A stretch of DNA of 64,000 nt from JANXYW01 sp031400455. GTDB lineage: Bacteria; Chloroflexota; Dehalococcoidia; DSTF01; JACRBR01. Both the position numbers and the translations under genes were made by a program. Shown piece by piece: positions 34,207 to 42,899 of this stretch. The stretch lies in NCBI GenBank assembly GCA_031400455.1, contig JANNPX010000031.1, forward strand, positions 23,958-87,957, written 5' to 3'. The notes under the pieces were generated by a model. The model had not been told where the DNA came from, made no database searches, and saw nothing but the letters and a program-made list of their open reading frames with translations. Position 1 is the first letter of the stretch; each line of letters starts with the position of its first letter.

Positions 34207-35559
34207 CTACTCGCTTGTCGCCTGTCCTTTGAGCTGATCGAGAGTCTGGGCTGCCGTGCGAGCGTGGAGGACGCTGAATTCCGGATTCAGTTGGCGCACG
34301 ATGCCGAGATACCGAATCGCCACGGCGCGATTGCCGGCCGCCCTATAGATCATACCCGCATGGAAGTTGATCGACGAATCGAGGGTGCCCGTGCGCAGTG
34401 CAGCTTCGATCGCCGCGCGTGCGGCGTCGATATTCCCCGCCTTGTACTCGACCCACGCTAGCGTATCGGCGGCCTGGATGCTCGGCTGCTCGGCGAACGC
34501 TGCTCGCGCCCGCTCAAGAGTCGCGGGTATGTTGCGGTCATGGTCCGCGTTGAAGAGCCCGATCTGCAGATCGAGATTCACCCCGCTTGCGTTGTAGAGT
34601 TGCTCGATTGCGGCGATCAGGTCGTACTGGTTCTGCGCCTGTTCTGCGTTGCCCATCGCCGCATACACGTCGCCAAGTGCGGCGACATACTCGGGTAGTG
34701 GGACGGTGTTGACGGCCGCCGTGTATCCGCGGATCGCGGCGTCGTAGTCGCCCCGCGCCGCCGCGATGTGTGCTTCGCCCGCTACGGCGTGCACGTACCC
34801 GGGGAATACGGCAAGCGCTTCGGCGTAGTGTTTGGCGGCGTCGTCCAGTTTGCCCGTCGAGAAGTAGAGCGCCGCCAGTTGTGTGTGCGCCCACGCCGCA
34901 TGCTCCGGCACACTGTCGTCGGTGTCCTCCGCTTGCTCGATGACGGCCCGCCAGCTTGCCTCAGCGCCGGCGATGTCGCCGCGTAGCTGCGCGATGAGCG
35001 CGCGCCGTCCGAACGCTGAGATGTCCGCCGAGATGTCGATCATCTTCTGGTATGCGGCATCGGCTTCGCCATAGCGTCCCAGGCCGAGCAGCGCGTCGCC
35101 CAGCACGCCGTACCCGTATGCCTCGCGTGGCTTGAGCGGAATCGCTCGTTCCGCAAGCGCAAGACCGCCAGCGAAATCGTGTCTGATGGTCGTGACCGCC
35201 GCGAGGAGGACCAGGCCCTCGTAGTTATCGTTCGTCCGGACCTCGGTCGAGCGCAGGAGCGCGTCGTAGGCGCGTGACAGATCCGAGACGTCCCCGGTCT
35301 CGCGGGCCCGCTGCATGTATTCGATCGCCAGGCTATTGAGGCTGAATACATCGAGTGGGTCTGCTGCCGCTCGCTGCACAAGAAACTCGATGCGTGCGGT
35401 TTGCTTCGCCTTTCCCGCCGCGAGCACCGCGGCGGCATCGTCCGATAGGGCGGAGGAGGCCGTCCGGTTGGACGATCCTCCTCCGCAAGCGGTTGCTACG
35501 AGAATGATTGCTCCCACGACTGTCACGAGTCCGAACCTGCAAGCGCGTGCTATCGTCAT
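34207..35559 (-). CDS. Tetratricopeptide-repeat lipoprotein
   Basis: A 450-residue envelope protein. The signal peptide ends in a lipobox (LVATACGG), followed by Ser/Gly residues, and then about ten TPR-like helix pairs (for example AYGYGVLGDALLGLGRYGEADAAYQKMI and HTQLAALYFSTGKLDDAAKHYAEALAVFPGY). It probably serves as a scaffold on the outside of the membrane. ATG at 35559 has GGAG about 12 bases upstream. It is downstream of the DUF4331 gene (41-base gap) on the same strand and likely co-transcribed with it. Confidence 0.8.
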   Translation of the reverse strand: MTIARACRFGLVTVVGAIILVATACGGGSSNRTASSALSDDAAAVLAAGKAKQTARIEFLVQRAAADPLDVFSLNSLAIEYMQRARETGDVSDLSRAYDALLRSTEVRTNDNYEGLVLLAAVTTIRHDFAGGLALAERAIPLKPREAYGYGVLGDALLGLGRYGEADAAYQKMIDISADISAFGRRALIAQLRGDIAGAEASWRAVIEQAEDTDDSVPEHAAWAHTQLAALYFSTGKLDDAAKHYAEALAVFPGYVHAVAGEAHIAAARGDYDAAIRGYTAAVNTVPLPEYVAALGDVYAAMGNAEQAQNQYDLIAAIEQLYNASGVNLDLQIGLFNADHDRNIPATLERARAAFAEQPSIQAADTLAWVEYKAGNIDAARAAIEAALRTGTLDSSINFHAGMIYRAAGNRAVAIRYLGIVRQLNPEFSVLHARTAAQTLDQLKGQATSE

Positions 35560-35599
35560 TTCAGGAGCTCCTTCTCGTCGTCTTCTCTCAACTATCCGA

Positions 35600-36835
35600 C
35601 TACTTGCGCGTTCGCACCGTGACCGCACCAGCGGCGAACAGCACCGCGGTCGCGGCGAGTCCGACGATGAGCCACATGCCGAAGTCGCTGCTGTTGCCCA
35701 TACCGTCTCCCGTACCGGTGTTCGGCGCGGTGACGACGCCTGCGGGCTTCGTCGCCATGGCGGCGGGGGCCGCGGGCTGGGCGCTTGTCGCAGTTGCGAC
35801 CGCTACCGGCGTCGGAGCAGCCGCCGTGTTCGGGCTGCCCACGTACGGGAACGCCCCGAGAAACGCGCTATCGTTCGCGACGTTGTCAGAGGCAGCGGAG
35901 TTGCCCGTGATGAGCTGAAGCTCGGCGTCGATGACGTCGTCCGAAAGCTGGCGGCCGTTCAGAAAGCCCCAGGGCTTGCTGGTATCGAACGTCAGAATGT
36001 CCGGCAGAAGCGCGTCTGCGAGCGCCGGGTCGGACTTCAAGCCGTTCAGGCTCGCGACGACGGTGTCCTTCCACATCGCGCGGTCATCGGCGGGCTTGGT
36101 GTTGTTGAAGGCATCCTTCTGGTCCGCCGGGATGAACACCGTCGCGATCGCCGGCCGGCCCATCCGGTCGATGACGGCACCGTTCTTGCTGGTGATGGCC
36201 CAGACGCCCGCGGCCGTCTTGCCGTTTGCGAGGAAGTCGCTGGCTGGGACTTCCAGTACGATGGCTGAGACATTCAGACCCAGGAAGAAGTTGTTACCAG
36301 GCGTTCGGAACGCCAGCCCAGCCTTGAACGCGTTGAGGTCGAAGAAGAACGGGTCGTCGCGAAGGCCTGCGAAGACTTTCACGCCGTTCTTCGTGTTGAT
36401 CACCGGCGCGCCGGTGCCCACCGTCGTCTCGCCGCTTACGACCTTCGTTCCGGTATCGTCGAGCGCGTCCGCCTTCGTGCCTTCGGCGCGCCTCACCTCG
36501 ATCGACTGGCTCCCATCGGAGTCCGCTGCGCCAAACGACACGGCGTATGTGACATCCGGCACCGCGTCGCCGTTGTTGTCGATTCGGAACTGGTATAGCC
36601 CTGCCGAGTCGAACCGCGGCGTGTCGCCAGGCATCGTGAGCGGGTTGACCGTCATCGCAAGCACGACGTTGTCCCCGGTTCCCGCGAATGCGTACACATC
36701 ATTGATATCTTCGGCGTGATTAGCCTTGGCGAGCGGTGCGTCCCCGTGGTCCGCTCCCGATGCCGTTCCGATGCTCGCGACGGTGACCGCCGTGAGCGTG
36801 GCGATGCCGCTGAGTAGCAGTAGCATCTTGTTCAT
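35600..36835 (-). CDS. DUF4331-domain exported protein with C-terminal anchor-like tail
   Basis: A 411-residue protein. A signal peptide ends ASGADHGDAP; the His-Gly-Asp-rich start of the mature form (SGADHGDAPLAKANHAEDINDVYAF) is the hallmark of DUF4331. Further family phrases are KVFAGLRDDPFFFDLNAF and LGRPAIATVFIP-like MGRPAIATVFIP. An Ala/Pro linker, APNTGTGDG, a transmembrane helix and RTRK end the protein, similar to sortase signals. Function of DUF4331 is not established. GGAGGAG precedes the ATG. Confidence 0.82.
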   Translation of the reverse strand: MNKMLLLLSGIATLTAVTVASIGTASGADHGDAPLAKANHAEDINDVYAFAGTGDNVVLAMTVNPLTMPGDTPRFDSAGLYQFRIDNNGDAVPDVTYAVSFGAADSDGSQSIEVRRAEGTKADALDDTGTKVVSGETTVGTGAPVINTKNGVKVFAGLRDDPFFFDLNAFKAGLAFRTPGNNFFLGLNVSAIVLEVPASDFLANGKTAAGVWAITSKNGAVIDRMGRPAIATVFIPADQKDAFNNTKPADDRAMWKDTVVASLNGLKSDPALADALLPDILTFDTSKPWGFLNGRQLSDDVIDAELQLITGNSAASDNVANDSAFLGAFPYVGSPNTAAAPTPVAVATATSAQPAAPAAMATKPAGVVTAPNTGTGDGMGNSSDFGMWLIVGLAATAVLFAAGAVTVRTRK

Positions 36836-37135
36836 GAGAAATCTCCTCCTGTTGTTGGATGGCCCGGGCAGCGCCGGTCACCGTGTTTCGTTGGGTCTGG
36901 TCCGTCGAAGTGTCCTGCGCTCACCTCCCGAGTGCTGGTGGGCTCTGCGCCCAACGTTGGTTCTCGGGTACTTCGCGCTGGACGCCGCTTTAGATCACAA
37001 CCCCCGCTCGGCGATATTCGCGAAAGGGGCCGAGGCGGGGTCAAGAAAAGCGACGACTCGGGCGGATCTCCCTGATCGATCACGGCTTGCGGATCGAAGA
37101 ACATCCGTAGACCAAGCGGAGTTAAGGAGTGAAAC
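36836..37135. other. Divergent gap between DUF4331 and NicO genes
   Basis: About 300 bases. Both flanking genes have strong ribosome sites (GGAGGAG at the left, AAGGAG at the right). A minus-strand TTGACC occurs near 37042, but no matching -10 is clear at the correct distance. No gene, repeat or RNA is recognised. Confidence 0.3.
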
Positions 37136-38809
37136 ATGCGGATCGGACGGGGACCGCTGGTTGTGATCGTCGGTGTAGTCGCGGCGACATGCTTATTCGC
37201 GGCGCGCGCTGCTACGGCGGATGCTCACCCGCTCGGCAACTTCACCATCAACCACTACGACCGAGTGAGCGTCTCCGCCAGCGGAATCGAAGTGTTCAGC
37301 GTGCTGGACATGGCGGAGATCCCCGCGTTCACGGCGCGCCAGCAGATCGACGGGAATGGGGATGGGGCCGTCGATGCTGCCGAATCGGAGGCGTACGCGA
37401 AGACGCAAGCGGCGGCGCTGCGCGATGACCTCGTACTTCGCGTGGATGGCCGTGACGTCCCCCTCTCCGAGATCTCGCACGCGGTCGCGTTCCCGGAGGG
37501 ACAAGGTGGACTCGCGCTTCTTCGGCTCACCGCAACGTATCGCGCCGATCTTCGTGGCGCCGTAGGCGGCGTGCAGACAGGCATCGAGTTCGAGAACCGG
37601 AATGACGTTGATCGTATCGGCTGGCGCGAGATCGTGGTGCGCGCAGTCGGCGGCGTTCGTATCGACGGCTCGAGTGTATCGTCACAAGATCAGAGCGCAG
37701 AGTTGACGGCGTATCCCGAGGATGGGCTCAGTTCTCCGCCGGATATTCGGCGTGCTGACTTCTCCTACAGCTTGGTCGCTGGCGCGGCGGCGGACGCCCC
37801 CACCACGACGCAGGCCGTGGCCGTGCGCGGCAATCAAGATGCGTCGCTATCGCGCTTCTCGGATTTGATCTCCGCCGATCACCTCAGCCCAGGCGTGGTA
37901 ATCATCGCGCTGCTTGCGGCGATGGGGTTCGGCGCGGTCCACGCGCTGTCACCGGGGCACGGTAAGACGATCGTTGCGGCATATCTTGTCGGGTCGAAGG
38001 GCACCGCGCGGCATGCTTTGTTGCTCGGACTGACCGTCACGCTGACGCACACGTCGAGCGTGTACGCTCTCGGCTTCATCGCGCTCTACCTGTCCGAATA
38101 CATCGTGCCCGAGAAGCTATACCCGTGGCTCGGAGTCACGTCTGGCGCGCTGATCGTCGTGATGGGGATGGCGCTGGTGATTGGCAGAGCGCGGTCGAGC
38201 GGAGTGGCCGCGCGTATGGCCGCATCGCTGCGCCGATTCGCGCCCGGTCGTCCGTCGCTTGTTCTCGCGACCGAACTCGGCGCGTTCCAGGTCTCTCGCG
38301 CGGACCTCGTTACCACCGATGACCACGATCGTGCCCACGCGATCGGCGCCGAACACCAGCACGAGCGGGACGCCGAGCACGAACACGAACAGGCGGGAGA
38401 GCACCGTCACGCGTTCGGCGCGGCGCATAGCCACACCATGCCGGGCGCGGATGGCGAGCCCGTCACGTGGCGCCGCCTCGTCGGCCTGGGAATCTTTGGC
38501 GGCATGCTGCCGTGCCCGTCAGCCATCGTCGTGATGCTGAGTGCGATCAGCCTGCACCGGGTCGGCTTCGGTCTCGTGCTGATCCTGGCGTTTAGCTTCG
38601 GGCTTGCCGCCGTTTTGACGGGCATCGGGTTCGCGCTCGTATTCGGTCGCCAACTCATGGAGCGCGTGCCGGGCGTCCGAGCGCTAACATCCCGCACTCA
38701 GGGCGACGGCTGGGCTTCAATGCTCGTGCGATACTTCCCACTCGCCAGCGCGATGGCCGTTGTCATCGCCGGCACGTTGGTGGCGATGCGGGCCTACACG
38801 CAGATCTAG
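37136..38809 (+). CDS. NicO/UreH-type nickel/cobalt transporter with EF-hand-like periplasmic domain
   Basis: A 557-residue membrane protein. A signal-like first segment precedes AHPLGNFTINHYDR, the start of an extracytoplasmic domain containing DGNGDGAVDAAE, an EF-hand-type loop. The NicO transporter part follows: GFGAVHALSPGHGKTIVAAYLVG, LTHTSSVYALGFIAL, a His/Glu/Asp-rich cytosolic loop (HQHERDAEHEHEQAGEHRHAFGAAHSH split over 38340-38430) and GGMLPCPSAIVVMLSAISL. The HxxxxGHGK pattern and His-rich loop fit Ni/Co or other divalent metals. It is divergent from the DUF4331/TPR pair, a recurring partner set. Confidence 0.85.
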   Translation: MRIGRGPLVVIVGVVAATCLFAARAATADAHPLGNFTINHYDRVSVSASGIEVFSVLDMAEIPAFTARQQIDGNGDGAVDAAESEAYAKTQAAALRDDLVLRVDGRDVPLSEISHAVAFPEGQGGLALLRLTATYRADLRGAVGGVQTGIEFENRNDVDRIGWREIVVRAVGGVRIDGSSVSSQDQSAELTAYPEDGLSSPPDIRRADFSYSLVAGAAADAPTTTQAVAVRGNQDASLSRFSDLISADHLSPGVVIIALLAAMGFGAVHALSPGHGKTIVAAYLVGSKGTARHALLLGLTVTLTHTSSVYALGFIALYLSEYIVPEKLYPWLGVTSGALIVVMGMALVIGRARSSGVAARMAASLRRFAPGRPSLVLATELGAFQVSRADLVTTDDHDRAHAIGAEHQHERDAEHEHEQAGEHRHAFGAAHSHTMPGADGEPVTWRRLVGLGIFGGMLPCPSAIVVMLSAISLHRVGFGLVLILAFSFGLAAVLTGIGFALVFGRQLMERVPGVRALTSRTQGDGWASMLVRYFPLASAMAVVIAGTLVAMRAYTQI

Positions 38810-38834
38810 CAATCGGCCGGCAACGAGCGTCGTG

Positions 38835-40424
38835 CTATCCACCGCGCTCGTGAGGGCCCGTCCAAAGTCGCGGCAGTTTGCTCGCGTTCTTCAGGGCTGT
38901 TTTCAACGGACCGTCCGGCACGAGGCCATCCATCAGATCGCGGTCATCCGGTTGGCGGTGCCAGCTATCCGGGAACTCCGCGGTGCTCGTGCCGTCTCGA
39001 TGGCGGAACACCACGCCGGCGTTCGTACGCGGGGTATACGGGATGACGTGATGGCCGCTGCTGTCGGTCAACCCCTCGTACATGCGACGGCGCAGGTCCA
39101 CCTTGGTGTCTGAATAGCGATCATCTTCGATCAGGTTGCGCATCTCCGCTGGGTCGGCCTGCAGGTCGTAGAGTTCTTCGGTGTCCCATACGCCGTGATA
39201 CTGGATGTACTTGAAGTCGCGAGTGCGAATCGCGAACGTCGTCGGCGTCATGGGGAAGTTCCACTCCCAGTAGTATTCGTAGAACACATCCTCGTCCCAC
39301 TCCTCTGCGGAGATCGCGCCCAGCGCGAGCGGCAGGATGCTCCGGCCCTCGAACTGCGGCGGTGCGGACACCCCTGCGCAATCAAGGAACGTCGGCGCAA
39401 AATCGAGGCTGGTAACGCTGCTTCGGACGACCGTGCCCTCATCGACGGCGCCCGGTGCGTACAGCAGCAGAGGAATGCGCATGGATTCTTCGTAGGCGTT
39501 GCGCTTGTCGATCAGGCCGTGCTCGCCTTCCATATATCCGTTGTCGCTCGAGAAAATCACCGTGGTGTCTGCCGCGTGCCCCGTGTCGTCGAGCCACGCC
39601 AGGATGCGCCCGAGGCTGTCATCGACCGCCGATAGCGTCCGGTAGTAATCGCGCATGTAATCGTTGATCTTCTGCCCGGTGTGATACACGAAGTCCACGC
39701 CGTGCCAGCTATTGCGCTGGTTCAGCACCCAGAGCGGTTTCCCGGCATCGTTCTCGGGGCTTGCGGCGGCGCTGGGCGGGATGTCGAAGACGACATCTGC
39801 GTACTGGTCGGCGTGCCGCGCGGGCGGGATCGCCATCGAATGTACGGCCTTGTGCGACAGATAGAGGAAGAACGGCTTCTGCTGATCGCGCCCGTTCGCC
39901 AGCCAGTCGAGCGCGTAGTCCGTCAGCTCGTCGGTAATGTAGCCCTGCTGCGCAACCTTCTCGCCATCGACGTTCAGCCTGTGCGTCTTCCCCGCGGCGA
40001 TGTCTGACCGCGAGAGATACGTCGTTGGGAAGTAGCTGCCCTGGCCCGCGAAGCTCACCCAGCGGTCAAAGCCCGGCCGCGGTGCATCCGTCGGCGCACC
40101 AAAGTGCCACTTGCCGAAGAACCCGGTCTGGTAGCCGGCGTCCTGAAGGTATTGCGGGAAGTAGACGAAGTCGTCTTCCGACGCCTTGTTGTTGTCGATG
40201 ATGCCATGGTTCCGCATCGACAACCCCGTGAGCATCGTCGCACGGCTCGGCGAGCAGAGGGACGACGTCACAAACGCGTTCTGGAAGTACGCGCCACCGC
40301 GAGCCAGCCGATCGATGTTCGGCGTATCGAGCGCCGGCCGAAGAAACCCCATCGCGTCGTAGCGCAGATCATCGACCAGTACGAACACGACGTTTCGAGC
40401 GGGCCCGGGGGAGTTCTCAGTCAT
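38835..40424 (-). CDS. Sulfatase (alkaline-phosphatase superfamily)
   Basis: A 529-residue sulfatase. VFVLVDDLRYD carries metal-binding Asp pairs; SSLCSPSRATMLTG is the C-x-P-S-R motif whose Cys becomes formylglycine; FFGKWHFG and FSSDNGYMEGEHG are the other catalytic regions. No signal peptide is evident, and no formylglycine-generating enzyme lies in this window. Substrate could be a sulfated glycan or aryl sulfate. ATG at 40424 is used with AAGGA upstream; an extended frame to 40526 is low-similarity. Confidence 0.87.
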   Translation of the reverse strand: MTENSPGPARNVVFVLVDDLRYDAMGFLRPALDTPNIDRLARGGAYFQNAFVTSSLCSPSRATMLTGLSMRNHGIIDNNKASEDDFVYFPQYLQDAGYQTGFFGKWHFGAPTDAPRPGFDRWVSFAGQGSYFPTTYLSRSDIAAGKTHRLNVDGEKVAQQGYITDELTDYALDWLANGRDQQKPFFLYLSHKAVHSMAIPPARHADQYADVVFDIPPSAAASPENDAGKPLWVLNQRNSWHGVDFVYHTGQKINDYMRDYYRTLSAVDDSLGRILAWLDDTGHAADTTVIFSSDNGYMEGEHGLIDKRNAYEESMRIPLLLYAPGAVDEGTVVRSSVTSLDFAPTFLDCAGVSAPPQFEGRSILPLALGAISAEEWDEDVFYEYYWEWNFPMTPTTFAIRTRDFKYIQYHGVWDTEELYDLQADPAEMRNLIEDDRYSDTKVDLRRRMYEGLTDSSGHHVIPYTPRTNAGVVFRHRDGTSTAEFPDSWHRQPDDRDLMDGLVPDGPLKTALKNASKLPRLWTGPHERGG

Positions 40425-40585
40425 GTCGGACGATCCTTCGCAATGAGCAGCCCGGTTCGTCGCAACAGCGCCACGCCGATCGGCCGGCGATCCCGTGGTG
40501 GACGCGCACAAGCGTTGCACACGCAAACTGCCGGAGCTACCCAGGCTCGTCTACGTTGGATCTGGTGCAGACGGGGAGTCCCTGC

Positions 40586-41098
40586 TTACTTGCTGGCGAT
40601 GAGGCCATACCGTTCGATGAGCGTGGGTGTGGACTCCGGATCCACCTGGAGCCCGTAACGTTGTCGGAGCTCACTCATGGCTGCTAGGTCGGGGCCGCCT
40701 TCGCGATTGATCAGTGGAGCGATCTCGGCGAAGTAGCGCTCGAACCCTGCGGGCGAGATGATCTCGAGCATGACGGCAGGGCGATCGGTGGCGTTCCAAA
40801 ACGCGTGCCCAACGCCGCGCGGTTTGAACACGAGATCGCCGGGGTGACCGGCGATCACCTGCTCGCCGACCTGTAATCCGACTTCGCCCGCCAGGATGTA
40901 GCTGTACTCGTCCTCGTTCGAATGGGTGTGAAACGGCGAAGCAAGAGAGCGGGGGTCGATCGGGTGTTCGACGAGCGCGAATCCGCCGCCGCTGAGGGCG
41001 CCGTCGATCAGGAACCGTGCGCCGAGTCCTCTGAAATGGACGGCGCGACCTTGCGTGGGCGAAAGGACAATGTTCTGTCGGCTAAGCTGTTCGTTCAT
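40586..41098 (-). CDS. Cupin-domain protein
   Basis: A 170-residue single cupin. SPFHTHSNEDEYSYILAGEVGLQVGEQ is cupin motif 1 with the HxHx(4)E-type ligands (HTH, E), and PGDLVFKPRGVGHAFWN is motif 2 with its His. The C-terminal ~45 residues are helical (EIAPLINREGGPDLAAMSELRQRYGLQ). Such proteins are dioxygenase- or isomerase-like or simply metal-binding; no pathway context is available. ATG at 41098. Confidence 0.82.
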   Translation of the reverse strand: MNEQLSRQNIVLSPTQGRAVHFRGLGARFLIDGALSGGGFALVEHPIDPRSLASPFHTHSNEDEYSYILAGEVGLQVGEQVIAGHPGDLVFKPRGVGHAFWNATDRPAVMLEIISPAGFERYFAEIAPLINREGGPDLAAMSELRQRYGLQVDPESTPTLIERYGLIASK

Positions 41099-41351
41099 CC
41101 TGTCTTCCCTTTCGCGCGCGGTGCTGGCATGCGTCAGGGTACCGGTTCTTTCTCGGTGTGGAAGCGACAGGCGCGCCGAATGTCGCTGCTGCGGAGACCC
41201 GCAAGCGCAACGACAAGGTCGGCTCTCACGTTCAGTAGTAACGTAGGAGCGCCCTGCTTTCACAATGCTTGAACGCCGCAGTCCGCTCGGCGGCTTCTTG
41301 ACAAACGCCTTCGGCTCAGCGCGACGACGCATTTCGCGGGAGAATGCGTGG

Positions 41352-41447
41352 TGGTGGAGACGGGCGAGTGCCCGACTCGCCGCCCCATCCTGATATTCGT
41401 ATCTACGAACGACCACCGATTGCGGTCATCATCGCTGATTGTGAGCC
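41352..41447 (-). repeat. ssrA 3'-end-like remnant A (direct repeat copy)
   Basis: About 96 bases, roughly 85% identical by eye to the copy at 42593-42689, same orientation. Its first bases (complement) reproduce the tmRNA 3' end GTCTCCACCA and a T-arm-like palindrome. It forms the outer border of a 1.24-kb segment that contains one alpha/beta hydrolase gene. The flanking gap 41099-41351 holds nothing else I recognise. Confidence 0.65.
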
Positions 41448-41530
41448 ATCGACACGTGCCCGCACGAAGGGTCGAAAACGGCTATGACACCGTCGAGAAG
41501 CCGAGGCAACAACGTCAGGACACTATCGAG

Positions 41531-42442
41531 TTAGGGAGCCAACGAACCTTGCGAGTGGCCTTCTTCGCTGAGGAAGGTCAGCAACGCGTCATTAAAGGCA
41601 AACGGATTCTCTTCGTGCATCAGGTGCGAAGCGCCGGGGATAACCACTGTTCTGGAGTTCGCCAACAGGCGCGCGAGTTCGTTGATGAGTGTCAGGCGAA
41701 GAACGGCCGGACTGCGCTCGCCTGCAACAAGGAGCGTGGGCGTCTGGACCTTGCGGACATCGGCGGACCGCAGCGGTGGGAATCCGTCTCCAAGCATCTG
41801 TGCGATTTCGGCGGTTTGATTCTCATCAAGCATACGCTTGCGTTCGGCCGGCATGTTCCGCAGGCCTTCATCACCGACGAGTGCTCTTCCGAATATCTCC
41901 GCGCCCTTGTCGATGCTGCCCTCTCGATAGGCCTTTGCGGTGGGCTCCACGACGCCGAGACCGAAGCGGGCGATGCGAACGGCGTCAATCGGCCTCCGAA
42001 TGAGCAAGCGTATAAGTTCAGGCGGGCGCGGGTTGTTGCTGATGAAGAGAGGAAGAACCGGTGGCTCACACAAGACCAGAGACCGGACGAGATCCGGCCG
42101 TTGGATTGCTGCAAGCAAACAGATGAAGCCTCCCCACGAACTGCCGACGAGGTGTGCCGGAGCTGCGTTGAGTGCTCCGAGTAGCGCGCAGAGATCATTG
42201 ACATGGGGTTGCATCTGGTCGTCTTGGCCGGGAGGGATATCTTCGTTTGGCCGAGCGAAACGGCGACTGTAGTCGATGACGCGGTGGCGGGCAGCAACTG
42301 CATCCAACTGATGCAGCCATGTGCGCAAGTCCTGACTTGTGCCGTGAACGAAGACGACAGCTTCACCTGTGCCTCGGTCGAGGTACGAAAGCGCAGCGCC
42401 GCTTACCTCAACCGAACGTAACCCTTCGGGAAAGTCGCCCAT
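41531..42442 (-). CDS. Alpha/beta hydrolase
   Basis: A 303-residue alpha/beta hydrolase: AVVFVHGTSQDLRTW is the oxyanion-hole region, LVGSSWGGFICLLAA the nucleophile elbow (Ser), and ASHLMHEENPFAFNDALL carries the catalytic His near the end. Lids and substrate cannot be assigned; C-C hydrolase, esterase or haloperoxidase-like roles are possible. ATG at 42442 has AGGAGGT 4 bases upstream. It is bracketed by the two ssrA-like remnants A and B, so it is likely cargo of a former integrated element. Confidence 0.85.
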   Translation of the reverse strand: MGDFPEGLRSVEVSGAALSYLDRGTGEAVVFVHGTSQDLRTWLHQLDAVAARHRVIDYSRRFARPNEDIPPGQDDQMQPHVNDLCALLGALNAAPAHLVGSSWGGFICLLAAIQRPDLVRSLVLCEPPVLPLFISNNPRPPELIRLLIRRPIDAVRIARFGLGVVEPTAKAYREGSIDKGAEIFGRALVGDEGLRNMPAERKRMLDENQTAEIAQMLGDGFPPLRSADVRKVQTPTLLVAGERSPAVLRLTLINELARLLANSRTVVIPGASHLMHEENPFAFNDALLTFLSEEGHSQGSLAP

Positions 42443-42550
42443 GTGACCTCCTGAGGAAATCGCAGGTAGCAGCGTCAGTACCGCCACTATAGTTGCTCCA
42501 GCGCAGCGGATACTAGGACCACGTCCCCGGGCAGCCACCAAGGGTGGAGC

Positions 42551-42583
42551 GCCACTCCGAATCCGTCTTGGCTTCGGAGTGGC
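42551..42583. terminator. Perfect 11-bp inverted repeat beside remnant B
   Basis: GCCACTCCGAA (42551-42561) and TTCGGAGTGGC (42573-42583) are perfect inverse complements around 11 bases. It lies 10 bases before remnant B, in the position where a hairpin follows the real tmRNA (44462-44488), so it may be the copied or replaced downstream hairpin of an RNA gene. No T-run is obvious. Confidence 0.4.
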
Positions 42584-42592
42584 AGGATTAAC

Positions 42593-42689
42593 TGGTGGAG
42601 ACGGGGGAGTGCCCAACTCGCCGCTCCCGTCCCGATATTCGAATCTACGAACGACCGCCGTTCGCGGTGATTATCACCGATTGCGAGCC
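42593..42689 (-). repeat. ssrA 3'-end-like remnant B (direct repeat copy)
   Basis: About 97 bases matching remnant A. The first 17 bases (TGGTGGAGACGGGGGAG) are identical to the tmRNA 3' end at 44504-44520, including encoded CCA, and GGACGGG is shared further in with a 6-base insertion. Same orientation as tmRNA. It borders two segments: 41352-42592 and 42690-44503. Confidence 0.7.
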
Positions 42690-42899
42690 TTTGTCGAACG
42701 TCCGTGCCGACGAGTCGATCGACGGCTGTGAGTTCGCGGGAAACACGCGCAGCACGTGACGCCGTAGCCCCCGACCCGTGACTACTGAGGAACTCTGGCG
42801 CTTGTACAGGTGTCGCTGAACTTGACGGGCCGTTGTAGTCCCTACTCGTGTCACCTACGCTACCTCATATCGTCTAGTGTTGCCCGAAGGGAACCCCTG

